A stretch of DNA of 64,000 nucleotides from the NCBI RefSeq assembly GCF_028473605.1, contig NZ_CP097267.1:5138501-5202500 (forward strand). Direction: 5' to 3'. The translations under genes and the position numbers were made by a program. Source of the DNA: Acidovorax sp. NCPPB 3576. GTDB lineage: Bacteria; Pseudomonadota; Gammaproteobacteria; Burkholderiales; Burkholderiaceae_C. Shown in pieces: positions 24,003 through 32,663 of the stretch. Under the pieces are notes generated by a model. The model made no database searches, was not told the DNA's origin, and was given only the letters and a program-made list of their open reading frames with translations. Within the stretch, counting starts at the first letter, position 1; every line of letters starts with the position of its first letter.

Positions 24003-24614
24003 ATGGACATCAATACCCGCCTGGCGCGCCGCGTGCGCGAACTGCGCGATGCGCGCAGCCTCTCGCTCGACGCGCTGGCCGAACGCAGCGGCGTGAGCCG
24101 CTCCAACATCTCGCTCATCGAGCGCGGAGAAAGCAGCCCCACCGCCACCGTGCTGGACAAGCTGGCCACCGGCCTGGGCGTGGCGCTGGCCTCGTTGTTC
24201 GATGCGCCCCAGGCCGAAGGCGATGAAGGCCGCGCTGCGCCCTCGCCCGTGGCCCGCGTGGCCCAGCAGCCCGTGTGGACCGACCCCGCCTCCGGCTACC
24301 TGAGGCGCAACGTGTCGCCCACGGTGCCGTCGCCGCTGCAACTCGTGGATGTGGTCTTCCCGCCGGGCCAGCGCGTGGCCTACGAGCGGGCCGACCGCGG
24401 CGCGGAGATCCACCAGCAGATCTGGATGATCGACGGCCGCATGGACATCGCGCTGGACGGAACGGTCTGGCGGCTGGAAGCCGGCGACTGCCTGGCCCAC
24501 CGGCTGGAAGGCGCCGTCGAGTACCGCAATCCCACGCGCAGCCCCGCGCGCTATCTGGTGGCCCTGGCCACCCTGCCCACCGCCCCACCCCACCCGGCCC
24601 GGAGCCCGATATGA
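24003..24614 (+). CDS. XRE family regulator with C-terminal cupin
   Basis: A 203-residue protein. The HTH (residues ~7-62: LDALAERSGVSRSNISLIERG) is followed by a cupin domain (VVFPPGQRVAYE, EIHQQIWMIDGRMDI, WRLEAGDCLAHRLEG), the usual layout of small-molecule-sensing XRE-cupin regulators. Its stop overlaps the GNAT start (ATGA), so the two genes are translated together. Confidence 0.92.
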   Translation: MDINTRLARRVRELRDARSLSLDALAERSGVSRSNISLIERGESSPTATVLDKLATGLGVALASLFDAPQAEGDEGRAAPSPVARVAQQPVWTDPASGYLRRNVSPTVPSPLQLVDVVFPPGQRVAYERADRGAEIHQQIWMIDGRMDIALDGTVWRLEAGDCLAHRLEGAVEYRNPTRSPARYLVALATLPTAPPHPARSPI

Positions 24615-25189
24615 CCGCCACCCCCTCATTCGCCATGCCCTCTGCCGAAGTCCCCGCCGGCGCCCCCGCGGTGACCGTGCGCCGCCTGGGCGTGAACGAA
24701 GCCGCCGCCTGCGTGCCGGCGCTGGCCGAGGTGCTGATCGACTGCGTGGCCGGTGGCGCCTCGGTGAGCTTCATGCACCCGCTGGCGCACGACAGGGCCG
24801 TGGCGTTCTGGCGCGGCGTGGCCGAGGGCGTGGCCCGCGGCGAACGGGCGCTGCTCATCGCCGAAGCGGTGGGCAGCGGCGCGGTGCTGGGCACCGTGCA
24901 GCTCGTGCTGGCGCAGCCCGAGAACCAGCCGCACCGGGCCGACGTGGCCAAGATGCTGGTGCACCGCCGCGCTCGCCGCCAGGGCGTGGCCCGGCAGTTG
25001 CTGGACGCCGTGGACGCCGTCGCCCGGCAGGAGGGCAAGACCCTGATGGTGCTGGACACAGTGACCGGCGGCGACGCCGAGCGGCTCTACGCCCGCGCCG
25101 GCTGGCAGCGCGTGGGCGAGGTGCCGGGCTATGCCCTGATGCCCGACGGCGCGCCGTGCGGCACCACGTTCTTCTACCGGGCGGTGTGA
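24611..25189 (+). CDS. GNAT family N-acetyltransferase
   Basis: A 192-residue protein. The acetyl-CoA binding region is KMLVHRRARRQGVARQLLDA (R/Q-x-x-G-x-A) and the C-terminal LMVLDTVTGGDAERLYARAGWQRVG is typical of GNAT. It is translationally coupled to the XRE-cupin regulator, which probably controls it. The substrate is unknown; antibiotic or amino-acid acetylation are common in this subgroup. Confidence 0.9.
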   Translation: MTATPSFAMPSAEVPAGAPAVTVRRLGVNEAAACVPALAEVLIDCVAGGASVSFMHPLAHDRAVAFWRGVAEGVARGERALLIAEAVGSGAVLGTVQLVLAQPENQPHRADVAKMLVHRRARRQGVARQLLDAVDAVARQEGKTLMVLDTVTGGDAERLYARAGWQRVGEVPGYALMPDGAPCGTTFFYRAV

Positions 25190-25280
25190 CGCGGGCGACG
25201 GCACCGCAGCCACACCAGGGCGCCGCCGCGAGGCATTGGGGTCTTTTCGGCCTCCACCGCAATGGATACTAGGGCATATA

Positions 25281-25297
25281 GCTATTAAATCAATAGC
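25281..25297. repeat. 17-bp palindrome GCTATTAAATCAATAGC (R5)
   Basis: Same length and ends as the first module of R1-R4. It is intergenic between the GNAT gene and the ubiM-like gene and lacks the second module. The surrounding 224 bp gap shows nothing else. Confidence 0.6.
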
Positions 25298-25413
25298 AAA
25301 ACAATCTGCCCCGGCCGGCCACGCTCCCTTGACCCAATGCAAGACCGGAGCGCGGCCGGACCCGCACAATGGCCGTCAGGCGCTCCGCTCTCCGTTCCTT
25401 CTCCCTTCATCCC

Positions 25414-26721
25414 ATGCCCCAGCAGCATTGCGACGTTCTCATCGTCGGCGCGGGCCCGTCCGGCCTGTCGCTGGCCATCGCCCTGTGCCAGGCCGGTTTC
25501 ACCAGCACGGTGCTGGACCGGCTGCCCGCCACCGCGCTCGCCGATCCCGCGCCCGATGGCCGCGAGATCGCGCTCACCCACTCAAGCGGCGACACGCTGC
25601 GCCGCCTGGGCACTTGGGCGCTGCTGGCCCCGCACGAGATCGGCCGCATCGCCGAGGCCCGGGTGCACGACGGCCCGGTGGGACGGCACGCACCGCTGCG
25701 GCTGCACCCGGGCCTGGCCGCGGGCCAGGCCGCGGACCAGGCGGCCGCGCACCTGGGCTGGATCGTGCCCAACCACGCGCTGCGCCGCACCGCCTGCGCC
25801 GTGGCGTCGCAGCGGCCGGGCGTGCGCATCCTGGCCGGCGCGCAGGTGGCGCAGGTGTCCGTGGCGGCCGACCACGCCGTGGTGGAAACCATGCAGGCCG
25901 CGGGCGATGCAGGCGATCCGGCCGCGCCCCGCACGCGCCTGCAGGCCCGGCTGGTCGTGGCGGCCGACAGCCGGTTTTCCGCCGTGCGACGGCAACTGGG
26001 CATCGGCGCGCGCATGGCGGACTTCGGGCGCACCGTCATCGTCTGCCGCATGCGCCACGAAGCGCCCCACCACGGCATCGCGCACGAGGCCTTCGGCTAC
26101 GACCGCACCCTGGCCGTGCTGCCGCTGCCGGACGACCCGGCGGACGGCGCGCCGCAGTGCTCCGTGGTCGTCACCACCGGCGCGGCCGAGGCGGCGGCCC
26201 TGATGGACCAGAACGCGGACACCTTCGCCGCGCAGGTGCAGGCCCAGTTCGCGGGCCGGCTGGGCACGATGGCGCTGGTGGGCGAGCGCCACGCCTACCC
26301 GCTGGTCGCCACCTATGCGGACCGCTTCGCCGGCCACCGCTGCGCGCTGCTGGGCGATGCCGCCGTGGGCATGCACCCGGTGACCGCCCATGGCTACAAC
26401 CTGGGTCTGGCCGGCGTGGAGGGCCTGGCGCGCGCCATTGCCAACGCCCGGCAGCGCGGCCAGGACATCGGCAGCGCCGATGCGCTGCGGCCCTATGCCC
26501 GCGAACACCACCGCCGCGCCTGGCCGATCTACGAAGGCACCAACGCCATCGTGCGGCTGTACACCGACGCGCGCCCCCTGCCCCGCGCCGTGCGGCAGCT
26601 GGTGCTGCAGGGCGCCCGTCGGCTGGCACCGCTCAAGGCGGCCATCGTGGGGGAGTTGACGGGGCGCAGTCCGTGGCGGTCCGGTACGCTCGGGACCGAT
26701 ACCCAAACGCCGCTGCGATGA
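25414..26721 (+). CDS. FAD-dependent ubiquinone hydroxylase, UbiM-like
   Basis: A 435-residue UbiH/UbiF/Coq6-family flavoprotein. The FAD motif DVLIVGAGPSGLSLA is N-terminal, and the second FAD motif GDAAVGMHPVTAHGYNLGL and the family's AREHHRRAWPIYEGTNAIV are C-terminal. The variant with AHGYNLGL rather than GQGLNLG suits the UbiM branch (5-demethoxyubiquinol hydroxylase with relaxed specificity). It overlaps the nuclease gene (ATGA). Confidence 0.85.
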   Translation: MPQQHCDVLIVGAGPSGLSLAIALCQAGFTSTVLDRLPATALADPAPDGREIALTHSSGDTLRRLGTWALLAPHEIGRIAEARVHDGPVGRHAPLRLHPGLAAGQAADQAAAHLGWIVPNHALRRTACAVASQRPGVRILAGAQVAQVSVAADHAVVETMQAAGDAGDPAAPRTRLQARLVVAADSRFSAVRRQLGIGARMADFGRTVIVCRMRHEAPHHGIAHEAFGYDRTLAVLPLPDDPADGAPQCSVVVTTGAAEAAALMDQNADTFAAQVQAQFAGRLGTMALVGERHAYPLVATYADRFAGHRCALLGDAAVGMHPVTAHGYNLGLAGVEGLARAIANARQRGQDIGSADALRPYAREHHRRAWPIYEGTNAIVRLYTDARPLPRAVRQLVLQGARRLAPLKAAIVGELTGRSPWRSGTLGTDTQTPLR

Positions 26722-28016
26722 CGCAGCGAACCCATGACCCCCGCCGCATGAACCCAGCCCATCGCAACGAATACGCGCTGCTGCAGCAAGTGCAGGTGCG
26801 GCAGCAGGCCCGCCGCATCGCCGCCCAGCAATTCGCCAGGCAACTGGCCCCGGACTTCTCCTTGCTGGAATACCTGCGCAGGAACGAGATGGCGATTTCG
26901 GAGTACCTGGCGCTGCTGCTCGATCCAGCGGGCAGCCACGGGCAGGGGCCTTTGTTCCTGCACCGCTTTCTGCAGGTGCTCTCGACGGGGCACCCGGACG
27001 CCGCCTGGGCGATGGGCAGCCAGTTCCGCCGAATTCAGCGGGAGAAGTCGATCGAAGGCGGGCGCATGGACATCCATCTGGAGCTGGACCGCGGCTGCAT
27101 CTGCATCGAGAACAAGCCGTGGGCCGCCGACCAGATCGGGCAGTTGCGCAACTATGCGCGCCACCTGGAACAGTCCGCGCAAGGAAAGTTCTGGATGCTG
27201 GTGTACCTGTGCGATGCCAGCCCCAGCGCCGTCAGCATCGACGAGAAACAGCTCCTTGCGCTGGAAGGTGAAGGCCACTTCATCTGGCTCCAGTGGCCCG
27301 CCATCGTCACTTGGCTGGGGGACTGCGCACTGCACGTCCAGGCGCCTGCCGTGCGCCTGTTCGTGGATGCCCTGGTTCAATTCGTCCGACAGAAAATCAT
27401 CCGGGAGCCGTCGATGGAAGACACGCAGGAAATCGTCACCTCCATGATCGCGACGCCAGCGAACGTGGAGTCGTCCATCCGCATCGCCCAGGCAGTGCAG
27501 CACATGAAGCGGGAGTTGCTCCGCAAGACCCAGGAGCAGATGCAGAAGATGGCTGCAGCCCCGGGGGACTTGGTGGCCCACTGGGATGCCGATTGGCAAA
27601 AGTCACGCAGATGGATCGGCTTTGAATTCGATCTTGGCTTGCGTGACCTGCGCCTCCGATACGAGGTGAAGGACCTCACGGAGGCCAACTATTTTTACTG
27701 GGGCATCCGCACCAGCGGCCAGCTCACGGAACCGGACGCGGTCGTATGGCCCGAGATCCAGCGACTGATGGAGTCGCACCATGCCGAGGGGCAAGTGGAA
27801 TCGCCCCACTGGCCTTGGTGGCAGAACCTGGAAGACGATGCGGCCTATGAAGGGCAAGAGCCGGCGATCAAAGCAATGCAACCGTGGGTCTCCATGGCCC
27901 AGCCATCCGGGGCCCAGGATTTCGCAAGTACCGCGATGCGCCGCGCGAAGGACGTGAAAGCGCTGCTGCATGCCAGCGCCGCCCTTGGCTCGCTGCTCGC
28001 CGGGGCTGCTGCATAA
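26718..28016 (+). CDS. PD-(D/E)XK nuclease family protein, orphan
   Basis: About 432 residues from the ATG overlapping the ubiM-like stop; a start at 26748 is also possible. Residues ~110-150 hold the nuclease core GRMDIHLELDRGCICIENKPWAADQIGQL, quoted here as D then ExK: the Asp of MDIHLEL and the ENK triad member, followed by QLRNYARHL. This matches the PD-(D/E)XK nuclease superfamily type (PF14281-like). The C-terminal half has no recognised domain. Base composition is less GC-rich than the neighbours and it is unrelated to ubiquinone, so it is probably an accessory gene, possibly defensive. Confidence 0.75.
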   Translation: MTQRTHDPRRMNPAHRNEYALLQQVQVRQQARRIAAQQFARQLAPDFSLLEYLRRNEMAISEYLALLLDPAGSHGQGPLFLHRFLQVLSTGHPDAAWAMGSQFRRIQREKSIEGGRMDIHLELDRGCICIENKPWAADQIGQLRNYARHLEQSAQGKFWMLVYLCDASPSAVSIDEKQLLALEGEGHFIWLQWPAIVTWLGDCALHVQAPAVRLFVDALVQFVRQKIIREPSMEDTQEIVTSMIATPANVESSIRIAQAVQHMKRELLRKTQEQMQKMAAAPGDLVAHWDADWQKSRRWIGFEFDLGLRDLRLRYEVKDLTEANYFYWGIRTSGQLTEPDAVVWPEIQRLMESHHAEGQVESPHWPWWQNLEDDAAYEGQEPAIKAMQPWVSMAQPSGAQDFASTAMRRAKDVKALLHASAALGSLLAGAAA

Positions 28017-28057
28017 GATCCCCTGCCAATGCCCCACATTCCTCTGGACCGATCCCC

Positions 28058-28621
28058 ATGCCCCTCGCCCCCTACCTCGACACCGCCCCCACGCTGGACA
28101 CCGGCGTTTATCTCCACCCTTCGGCCCAGGTCATCGGCGATGTGCACCTGGGGCGCGACAGCTCGGTGTGGTGCAACGCGGTGCTGCGCGGCGACGTGAA
28201 CCGCATCGTGGTGGGCGAATGCTCCAACGTGCAGGACCTGGCCATGGGCCATGTGTCGCACCGCCATCCGGGCAAGCCGCAGGGCTCGCCGCTCGTGATC
28301 GGCAGCCACGTCACGCTGGGCCATTCGGTGATCCTGCACGGCTGCACCATCGGGGACGAGTGCCTGATCGGCATGGGCAGCATCGTGATGGACGACGCGG
28401 TGGTCGGCGACCGCGTGATGCTCGGCGCCGGCAGCCTGGTCACGCCCGGCAAGGCGCTGGAGAGCGGCTACCTCTATACGGGCCGCCCGGCCGTGCGGCA
28501 GCGGGCGCTGACGCCGCAGGAAATCGCATACCTGCGGTATTCGGCCGAGCACTACGTGCGCGTGAAGAACAACTACCTCGCGGCGGCGCCGCCGCCGCAG
28601 GCAGGCGCGACGGCTACTTGA
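28058..28621 (+). CDS. Gamma-class carbonic anhydrase-like protein
   Basis: A 187-residue left-handed beta-helix (hexapeptide repeat) protein. Conserved features are VWCNAVLRGDVNRIVVG, NVQDLAMGHVSHRH and TLGHSVILHGCTIGDECLIGMG, with the three zinc-ligand histidine positions present. It belongs to the YrdA/CaiE-like gamma-carbonic anhydrase group. Enzymatic activity is not certain for all members. Confidence 0.92.
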   Translation: MPLAPYLDTAPTLDTGVYLHPSAQVIGDVHLGRDSSVWCNAVLRGDVNRIVVGECSNVQDLAMGHVSHRHPGKPQGSPLVIGSHVTLGHSVILHGCTIGDECLIGMGSIVMDDAVVGDRVMLGAGSLVTPGKALESGYLYTGRPAVRQRALTPQEIAYLRYSAEHYVRVKNNYLAAAPPPQAGATAT

Positions 28622-28654
28622 AGCTGAAGCCCTGAACCACGCGGCGCCGTGCCT

Positions 28655-29704
28655 TCAGCGTGCGGCGGGCGCCGCTGCTTCGCGCCACCACTGGCGGGAC
28701 AGCGCCGGGGCGCGGATGTCCAGCCGCTCGCCCATCGCCGGCGCCACCAGCGGCACGCCGGCCGCGGCGGCCAGCGCGGTGATGCGCTCGAAGGGCTCGG
28801 TCCACGGGTGCAGCGACAGGTCGAACGTGCCGTTGTGGATGGGCATCATGTGGCGCCCCTTCACGTCCCGATGGGCCTGCAGGCTCTGCTCGGGCTGCAT
28901 GTGCACGTCGGGCCAGTCGGCGTTGTAGGCGCCGGTTTCCACCAGCGTGAGATCGAACGGGCCGAAGCGCTCGCCGATGGCCTGGAAGCCGTCGAAGTAG
29001 CCCGTGTCGCCGGTGAAGAAGATGCGGGTGTCGGCCGTCATCAGCACCCACGACGCCCACAGCGTGCGGTTGCCGTCCGACAGGCTGCGCCCCGAAAAAT
29101 GCTGCGCCGGCGTGGCCACCAGGCGCAGCCCGCCGAGGGTGGTGCCCTGCCACCAGTCGAACTGCTGCACCTTGGCCGCCGGCACGCCCCAGGCGATGAG
29201 CCGGTCGCCCACGCCCAGCGGCGCGACGAAGTGCTCCACCTTGGGCGCCAGCTTCAGGATCGCCGCGTGGTCCAGGTGGTCGTAATGGTCGTGCGAGAGG
29301 ATCACGCCCGCGATGGGCGGCAGGTCTTCGATGGCCAGCGGCGGCGCATGAAAGCGCTTGGGACCGAGAAACTGCACCGGCGAGGCGCGCTCGGAAAACA
29401 CCGGGTCGGTGAGCCAGAACCGGCCGTCGAGCTTGAGCAGCAGGGTCGAATGCCCCAGCCGCCACAGGCTGTCGTCCGGCGCCTGCAGCAGCGCGGCGGT
29501 GGTCAGGGGCTGCACGGCGATGGGCCGGTCCGGCACCGTGTCCGCGGGCTTGCCGAGGGCGAAGCGCCACAGCACGCCGAGCATCTTGAGCGTGCCCAGG
29601 CGGTGCCGGGGCGCCGCGTTGCGAAAGCGCCCGTCGGCGAACTGGGGCGACTGGCCGTACGAAGCGGCCGGCGATTCGGAACAGGAGGACATGCGGTAAG
29701 CCAT
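28655..29704 (-). CDS. MBL-fold metallo-hydrolase (NAPE-PLD/UlaG-like)
   Basis: About 349 residues from the ATG at 29704. The metallo-beta-lactamase motif SHDHYDHLDH is central, with LGHSTLLLKLDGRFWLTDPVF, TPAQHFSGRS, FFTGDTGYFDGF and MPIHNGTF giving the other metal-binding loops. This is the NAPE-phospholipase D/UlaG-like branch. It is divergent from a TetR regulator with repeated operator-like sites between them, so it is probably repressed by it. Confidence 0.88.
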   Translation of the reverse strand: MAYRMSSCSESPAASYGQSPQFADGRFRNAAPRHRLGTLKMLGVLWRFALGKPADTVPDRPIAVQPLTTAALLQAPDDSLWRLGHSTLLLKLDGRFWLTDPVFSERASPVQFLGPKRFHAPPLAIEDLPPIAGVILSHDHYDHLDHAAILKLAPKVEHFVAPLGVGDRLIAWGVPAAKVQQFDWWQGTTLGGLRLVATPAQHFSGRSLSDGNRTLWASWVLMTADTRIFFTGDTGYFDGFQAIGERFGPFDLTLVETGAYNADWPDVHMQPEQSLQAHRDVKGRHMMPIHNGTFDLSLHPWTEPFERITALAAAAGVPLVAPAMGERLDIRAPALSRQWWREAAAPAAR

Positions 29705-29780
29705 GGCGATGAAGGGAGTGAAGCAGCCGGGAAATCCGGAACATGCGGCGAGGCAGGGAGCAAAGCCTTCGCAAAAACTG

Positions 29781-29828
29781 CACTGCACAGTGTAGTGTTC
29801 CGATCAAAAAAGTAAACTGCCCAGTGTA
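29781..29828. promoter_or_regulatory. Repeated TetR operator candidates
   Basis: A near-perfect 17-bp dyad CACTGCACAGTGTAGTG (29781-29797) shares ACTGC(A/C)CAGTGTA with a second copy at 29816-29828, 34 bp apart. The second copy ends 11 bp before the TetR ATG. Confidence 0.6.
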
Positions 29829-29839
29829 AAATTTTGCCT

Positions 29840-30493
29840 ATGACCGCCACCGCCCCGCCGCCCTCCCGCCTGACCGACCGCAAGCGCCATGCCATCGTCC
29901 AGGCGGCGATCGGCGAGTTCCGCGAGCACGGCTTTGCCGGCACCAGCATGGACCGGGTAGCCGCCGTCGCCGCGGTCTCCAAGCGCACGGTCTACAACCA
30001 TTTCCCCAGCAAGGACGACCTGTTCGCCGCCATCCTCGGGCAACTGTGGGACCGCAGCCAGTCGCTGGCGGCCCCGGGGCACGATCCGAAGCGGCCCCTG
30101 CGCGCGCAGTTGCTGGAGCTGCTGGAGCGCAAGATGGCACTGCTGGGCGATGCGGCGTTCATGGACCTGTCGCGCGTGGCCATGGCCGAGATGCTGCACA
30201 CCCCGGCCCGCGCGCAGGCCATGGTGGCGCGCCTGGGCGAGAAGGAAGAAGGCGTTACCGCCTGGGTCCACGCCGCGCAGCAGGCCGGCCGCCTGCGTGG
30301 CGGGGTCGATCCGCAATACGCCGCGCACCAGTTGCAGGGCATGGTCAAGGCCTTCGCCTTCTGGCCGCAGCTCGCGCTGGGACAGCCGCCGTTGACCGCG
30401 GCGCAGCAGCGGCAGGTGCTGGACGACACGGTGGACATGTTCCTGGGCTTCTACGCGGTGCCCGGGGCAGGAGCCAATCCCGCCGCTGGATGA
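29840..30493 (+). CDS. TetR/AcrR family transcriptional regulator
   Basis: A 217-residue protein. The HTH is IVQAAIGEFREHGFAGTSMD with VAAVSKRTVYNHFPSKDDLF. The C-terminal domain resembles the AefR/TetR_C_7-like group (ELLERKMALLGDAAFMDLSRV, QLALGQPPLTAAQ). It is divergent from the MBL hydrolase. Confidence 0.92.
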   Translation: MTATAPPPSRLTDRKRHAIVQAAIGEFREHGFAGTSMDRVAAVAAVSKRTVYNHFPSKDDLFAAILGQLWDRSQSLAAPGHDPKRPLRAQLLELLERKMALLGDAAFMDLSRVAMAEMLHTPARAQAMVARLGEKEEGVTAWVHAAQQAGRLRGGVDPQYAAHQLQGMVKAFAFWPQLALGQPPLTAAQQRQVLDDTVDMFLGFYAVPGAGANPAAG

Positions 30494-30512
30494 AGCAAGG
30501 CCCGCGGGCGGG

Positions 30513-31409
30513 CTACAGCAGGCCCCGTGCCGCCTCCATCACCCGCTGGGCAAGCCGCTCCAGCCGGGGCGGCTGCTGCGCCCAGCCGTGCCAGTACAGG
30601 GCCACATCGGTCGCCGCATCGGGCAGCACGTCGATCAGATCGCCGCGCTCGATGGCATCGCCGATCTGCAGCTGCGGCACCATGCCGTAGCCCAGCCCCA
30701 GCCGGATGGCCGCGACGAAGGGCTCCGATGCCGGCACGTAATGGCTCGGATAGGCGCTGGCCTGCAGCCCGAACGCATTGAGCAGCGCATGGGCCTGCAG
30801 CGGGTCCTTGCGGTTGAACACCACCGTGGGGGCCCGGCGCGCCGAGGCCCGGGTGATGCCGCGCGGCCCGAACCATTGCGCGGCGAATGCGGGAGAGGCC
30901 ACCAGCCGGTAGCGCATGCGGCCCAGCGGCTCGGCCGTGCAGCCGCGCATGGCATGCGGCTGGGCCGACACGCAGGCGTGGGCCAGGCCAGCCTCCAGCA
31001 GCGCGTGGGTGTGCTCCTGGTCGTCCACCACCAGCTCGATGGCGATGCGCTCGCGCTGCAGCGCGCCCGACAGCGCCGGCAGCAGCCAGGTGGCGAGCGA
31101 ATCGGCGTTGACCGCGAGCGTGACGGCGAAGAACGCATCCGCGTCCCCATCGCCGCCTGAGAGCCCCGCCAGCAGGTCTTGCTCCATGAGGCGGGCGCGC
31201 TGCAGGTGCTGCAGCAATTGCCGGCCCGCCCGGGTGGCGCGGCTGGGCCGCCCGCGCACGATGAGCGGCTGGCCCAGGCGCGTCTCCAGCGCGCGCACGC
31301 GCAGCGACACCGCCGAGGACGTGATGTGCAGCGCGGCGGCGGCCTGCTCGAAGCTGCCCGCCTCGGCCACGGCGAGAAAGGCCTCGCATTGTTTTGAATC
31401 CAGTGCCAT
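30513..31409 (-). CDS. LysR family regulator, ArgP/LysG type
   Basis: A 298-residue protein from the ATG at 31409 (MALDSKQCEAFLAVAEAGS). The HTH is FEQAAAALHITSSAVSLRVRALE; the effector domain has VVDDQEHTHALLEAG and VFNRKDPLQ, characteristic of LysG/ArgP. It is divergent from a LysE-family exporter, the classic LysG-LysE arrangement in which basic amino acids induce their own export. Confidence 0.9.
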   Translation of the reverse strand: MALDSKQCEAFLAVAEAGSFEQAAAALHITSSAVSLRVRALETRLGQPLIVRGRPSRATRAGRQLLQHLQRARLMEQDLLAGLSGGDGDADAFFAVTLAVNADSLATWLLPALSGALQRERIAIELVVDDQEHTHALLEAGLAHACVSAQPHAMRGCTAEPLGRMRYRLVASPAFAAQWFGPRGITRASARRAPTVVFNRKDPLQAHALLNAFGLQASAYPSHYVPASEPFVAAIRLGLGYGMVPQLQIGDAIERGDLIDVLPDAATDVALYWHGWAQQPPRLERLAQRVMEAARGLL

Positions 31410-31428
31410 GGCGCCTTTGGGGTTGAAA

Positions 31429-31445
31429 GCTGAGGAATTCTCAGC
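31429..31445. promoter_or_regulatory. Dyad GCTGAG-N5-CTCAGC upstream of lysG-like gene
   Basis: A perfect 6-bp inverted repeat with a 5-bp spacer in the 95-bp divergent gap between the regulator and the LysE-like exporter. It is a plausible regulator site. Confidence 0.45.
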
Positions 31446-31504
31446 CAAGTCGATATTTTCCCAATTCAAGATGGGATTCGATACCGGCCCCAGACAATTC
31501 GCCG

Positions 31505-32146
31505 ATGTTGTCTTCCATCACCCCTTTCCTGCACGGGTTCGGCGCGGGGGCCGGCCTGATCATCGCCATCGGCGCGCAGAACGCGCACGTGCTGCGCGTC
31601 GGCCTGCTCGGGCGGCACGTGGCCCTCACGGTGGGCACCTGCATCGCCATCGACGTGATCGCCATCGCCGCGGGCGTGGCCGGCATGGGCGCGCTGATCC
31701 AGGGCCAGCCCTGGCTGCTGGCGATCGCCCGCTGGGGCGGCGCGGCGTTCCTGGCCTGGTACGGCCTGGGGGCGCTGCGCCGTGCGCTGCGGCCCGATGG
31801 CGCACTGGCCGCCGGCCTGGGCGCGCCGGGCGCGGGCCCCACGGCGCGGCAGGCGCTCGCGGCGGTGCTGGCCGTGTCGCTGCTCAACCCGCACATGTAC
31901 CTGGACACCGTGGTGCTGCTGGGTGCGCTGGGCGGCCAGCAGCCGGCGGGCCAGCAGCTGCGCTTCACGCTGGGCGCCACCACGGCCTCCACCCTGTGGT
32001 TCCTCACCCTCGGGCTGGGCGCGCGGCGGCTCGCACCGTGGTTCGCCCGGCCGGTGGCCTGGCGCTGCCTGGACGCGGGCATCGCGGCGGTCATGTTCTC
32101 GATCGCGCTGTTCCTGGCCTTCACCCCACTGCATTCCACCCCATGA
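31505..32146 (+). CDS. LysE/ArgO family amino-acid exporter
   Basis: A 213-residue protein with about six hydrophobic helices. The N-terminal GAGLIIAIGAQNAHVLRVGL and VSLLNPHMYLDTVVLLG are diagnostic of the LysE/ArgO family, which exports lysine or arginine across the inner membrane. It is divergent from its probable activator, and its stop overlaps the ACT-domain gene (ATGA). The presence of arginase nearby suggests arginine handling, but specificity cannot be read. Confidence 0.93.
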   Translation: MLSSITPFLHGFGAGAGLIIAIGAQNAHVLRVGLLGRHVALTVGTCIAIDVIAIAAGVAGMGALIQGQPWLLAIARWGGAAFLAWYGLGALRRALRPDGALAAGLGAPGAGPTARQALAAVLAVSLLNPHMYLDTVVLLGALGGQQPAGQQLRFTLGATTASTLWFLTLGLGARRLAPWFARPVAWRCLDAGIAAVMFSIALFLAFTPLHSTP

Positions 32147-32556
32147 CCGCACCCCTCCTGTCCACCCGCAGCATCACGCTCGCCACCCTGCCCTCCCTCT
32201 ACGCCGTCGCCCGGCTCGCGCCGCAGGCGGCCATTCCGCCGTGGGCCGATGGCGAGGGGTTCGTCTCGATCTCGCGCAGCGGCGAGGAGCTGTCGATCAC
32301 CTGCCTGCAGGCGCGCGTGCCGGATGGCGTGCAGGCCGACCGGGGTTGGGTGGCGTTCCGTTTCATGGGGCCGTTCGGCTTCGGCGAGACGGGCATCGTC
32401 CTGTCGGTGATTCGCCCGCTGTCGGAGAACGGCATCGGCATCTTCGTGGTCTCCACCTTCGACGGCGACCACCTGCTGGTGTCGCAGGCGGACGGCGAAC
32501 GCGCCTGCGCCCTGCTGGCCGCCGCGGGCCACCGGGTGGTGCCGGCGGCCGGCTGA
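32143..32556 (+). CDS. ACT domain-containing protein
   Basis: A 137-residue protein. WVAFRFMGPFGFGETGIVLSVI followed by NGIGIFVVSTFDGDHLLV is the CASTOR/ACT_7-type ACT domain, an amino-acid binding fold. Overlap with the LysE-like gene suggests a sensing role in amino-acid export. No catalytic domain is attached. Confidence 0.88.
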   Translation: MTAPLLSTRSITLATLPSLYAVARLAPQAAIPPWADGEGFVSISRSGEELSITCLQARVPDGVQADRGWVAFRFMGPFGFGETGIVLSVIRPLSENGIGIFVVSTFDGDHLLVSQADGERACALLAAAGHRVVPAAG

Positions 32557-32663
32557 AAGGACACGGGCGGGCGGGGAGCGAAGCGAAGGCGGGCAGAATC
32601 GGCCGGGTCGCCGGCTTGGGTTTTCCTCCCTCTCGCAGCCGGCCCCTTCGCACCGGAGCCCGC

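Noticed and set aside
25236..26717. Long N-terminal extension of the nuclease frame
   Set aside because: It overlaps the clear ubiM-like gene in another frame and is Arg/Pro/Gly-rich without domain features; the nuclease start was put at 26718 or 26748.
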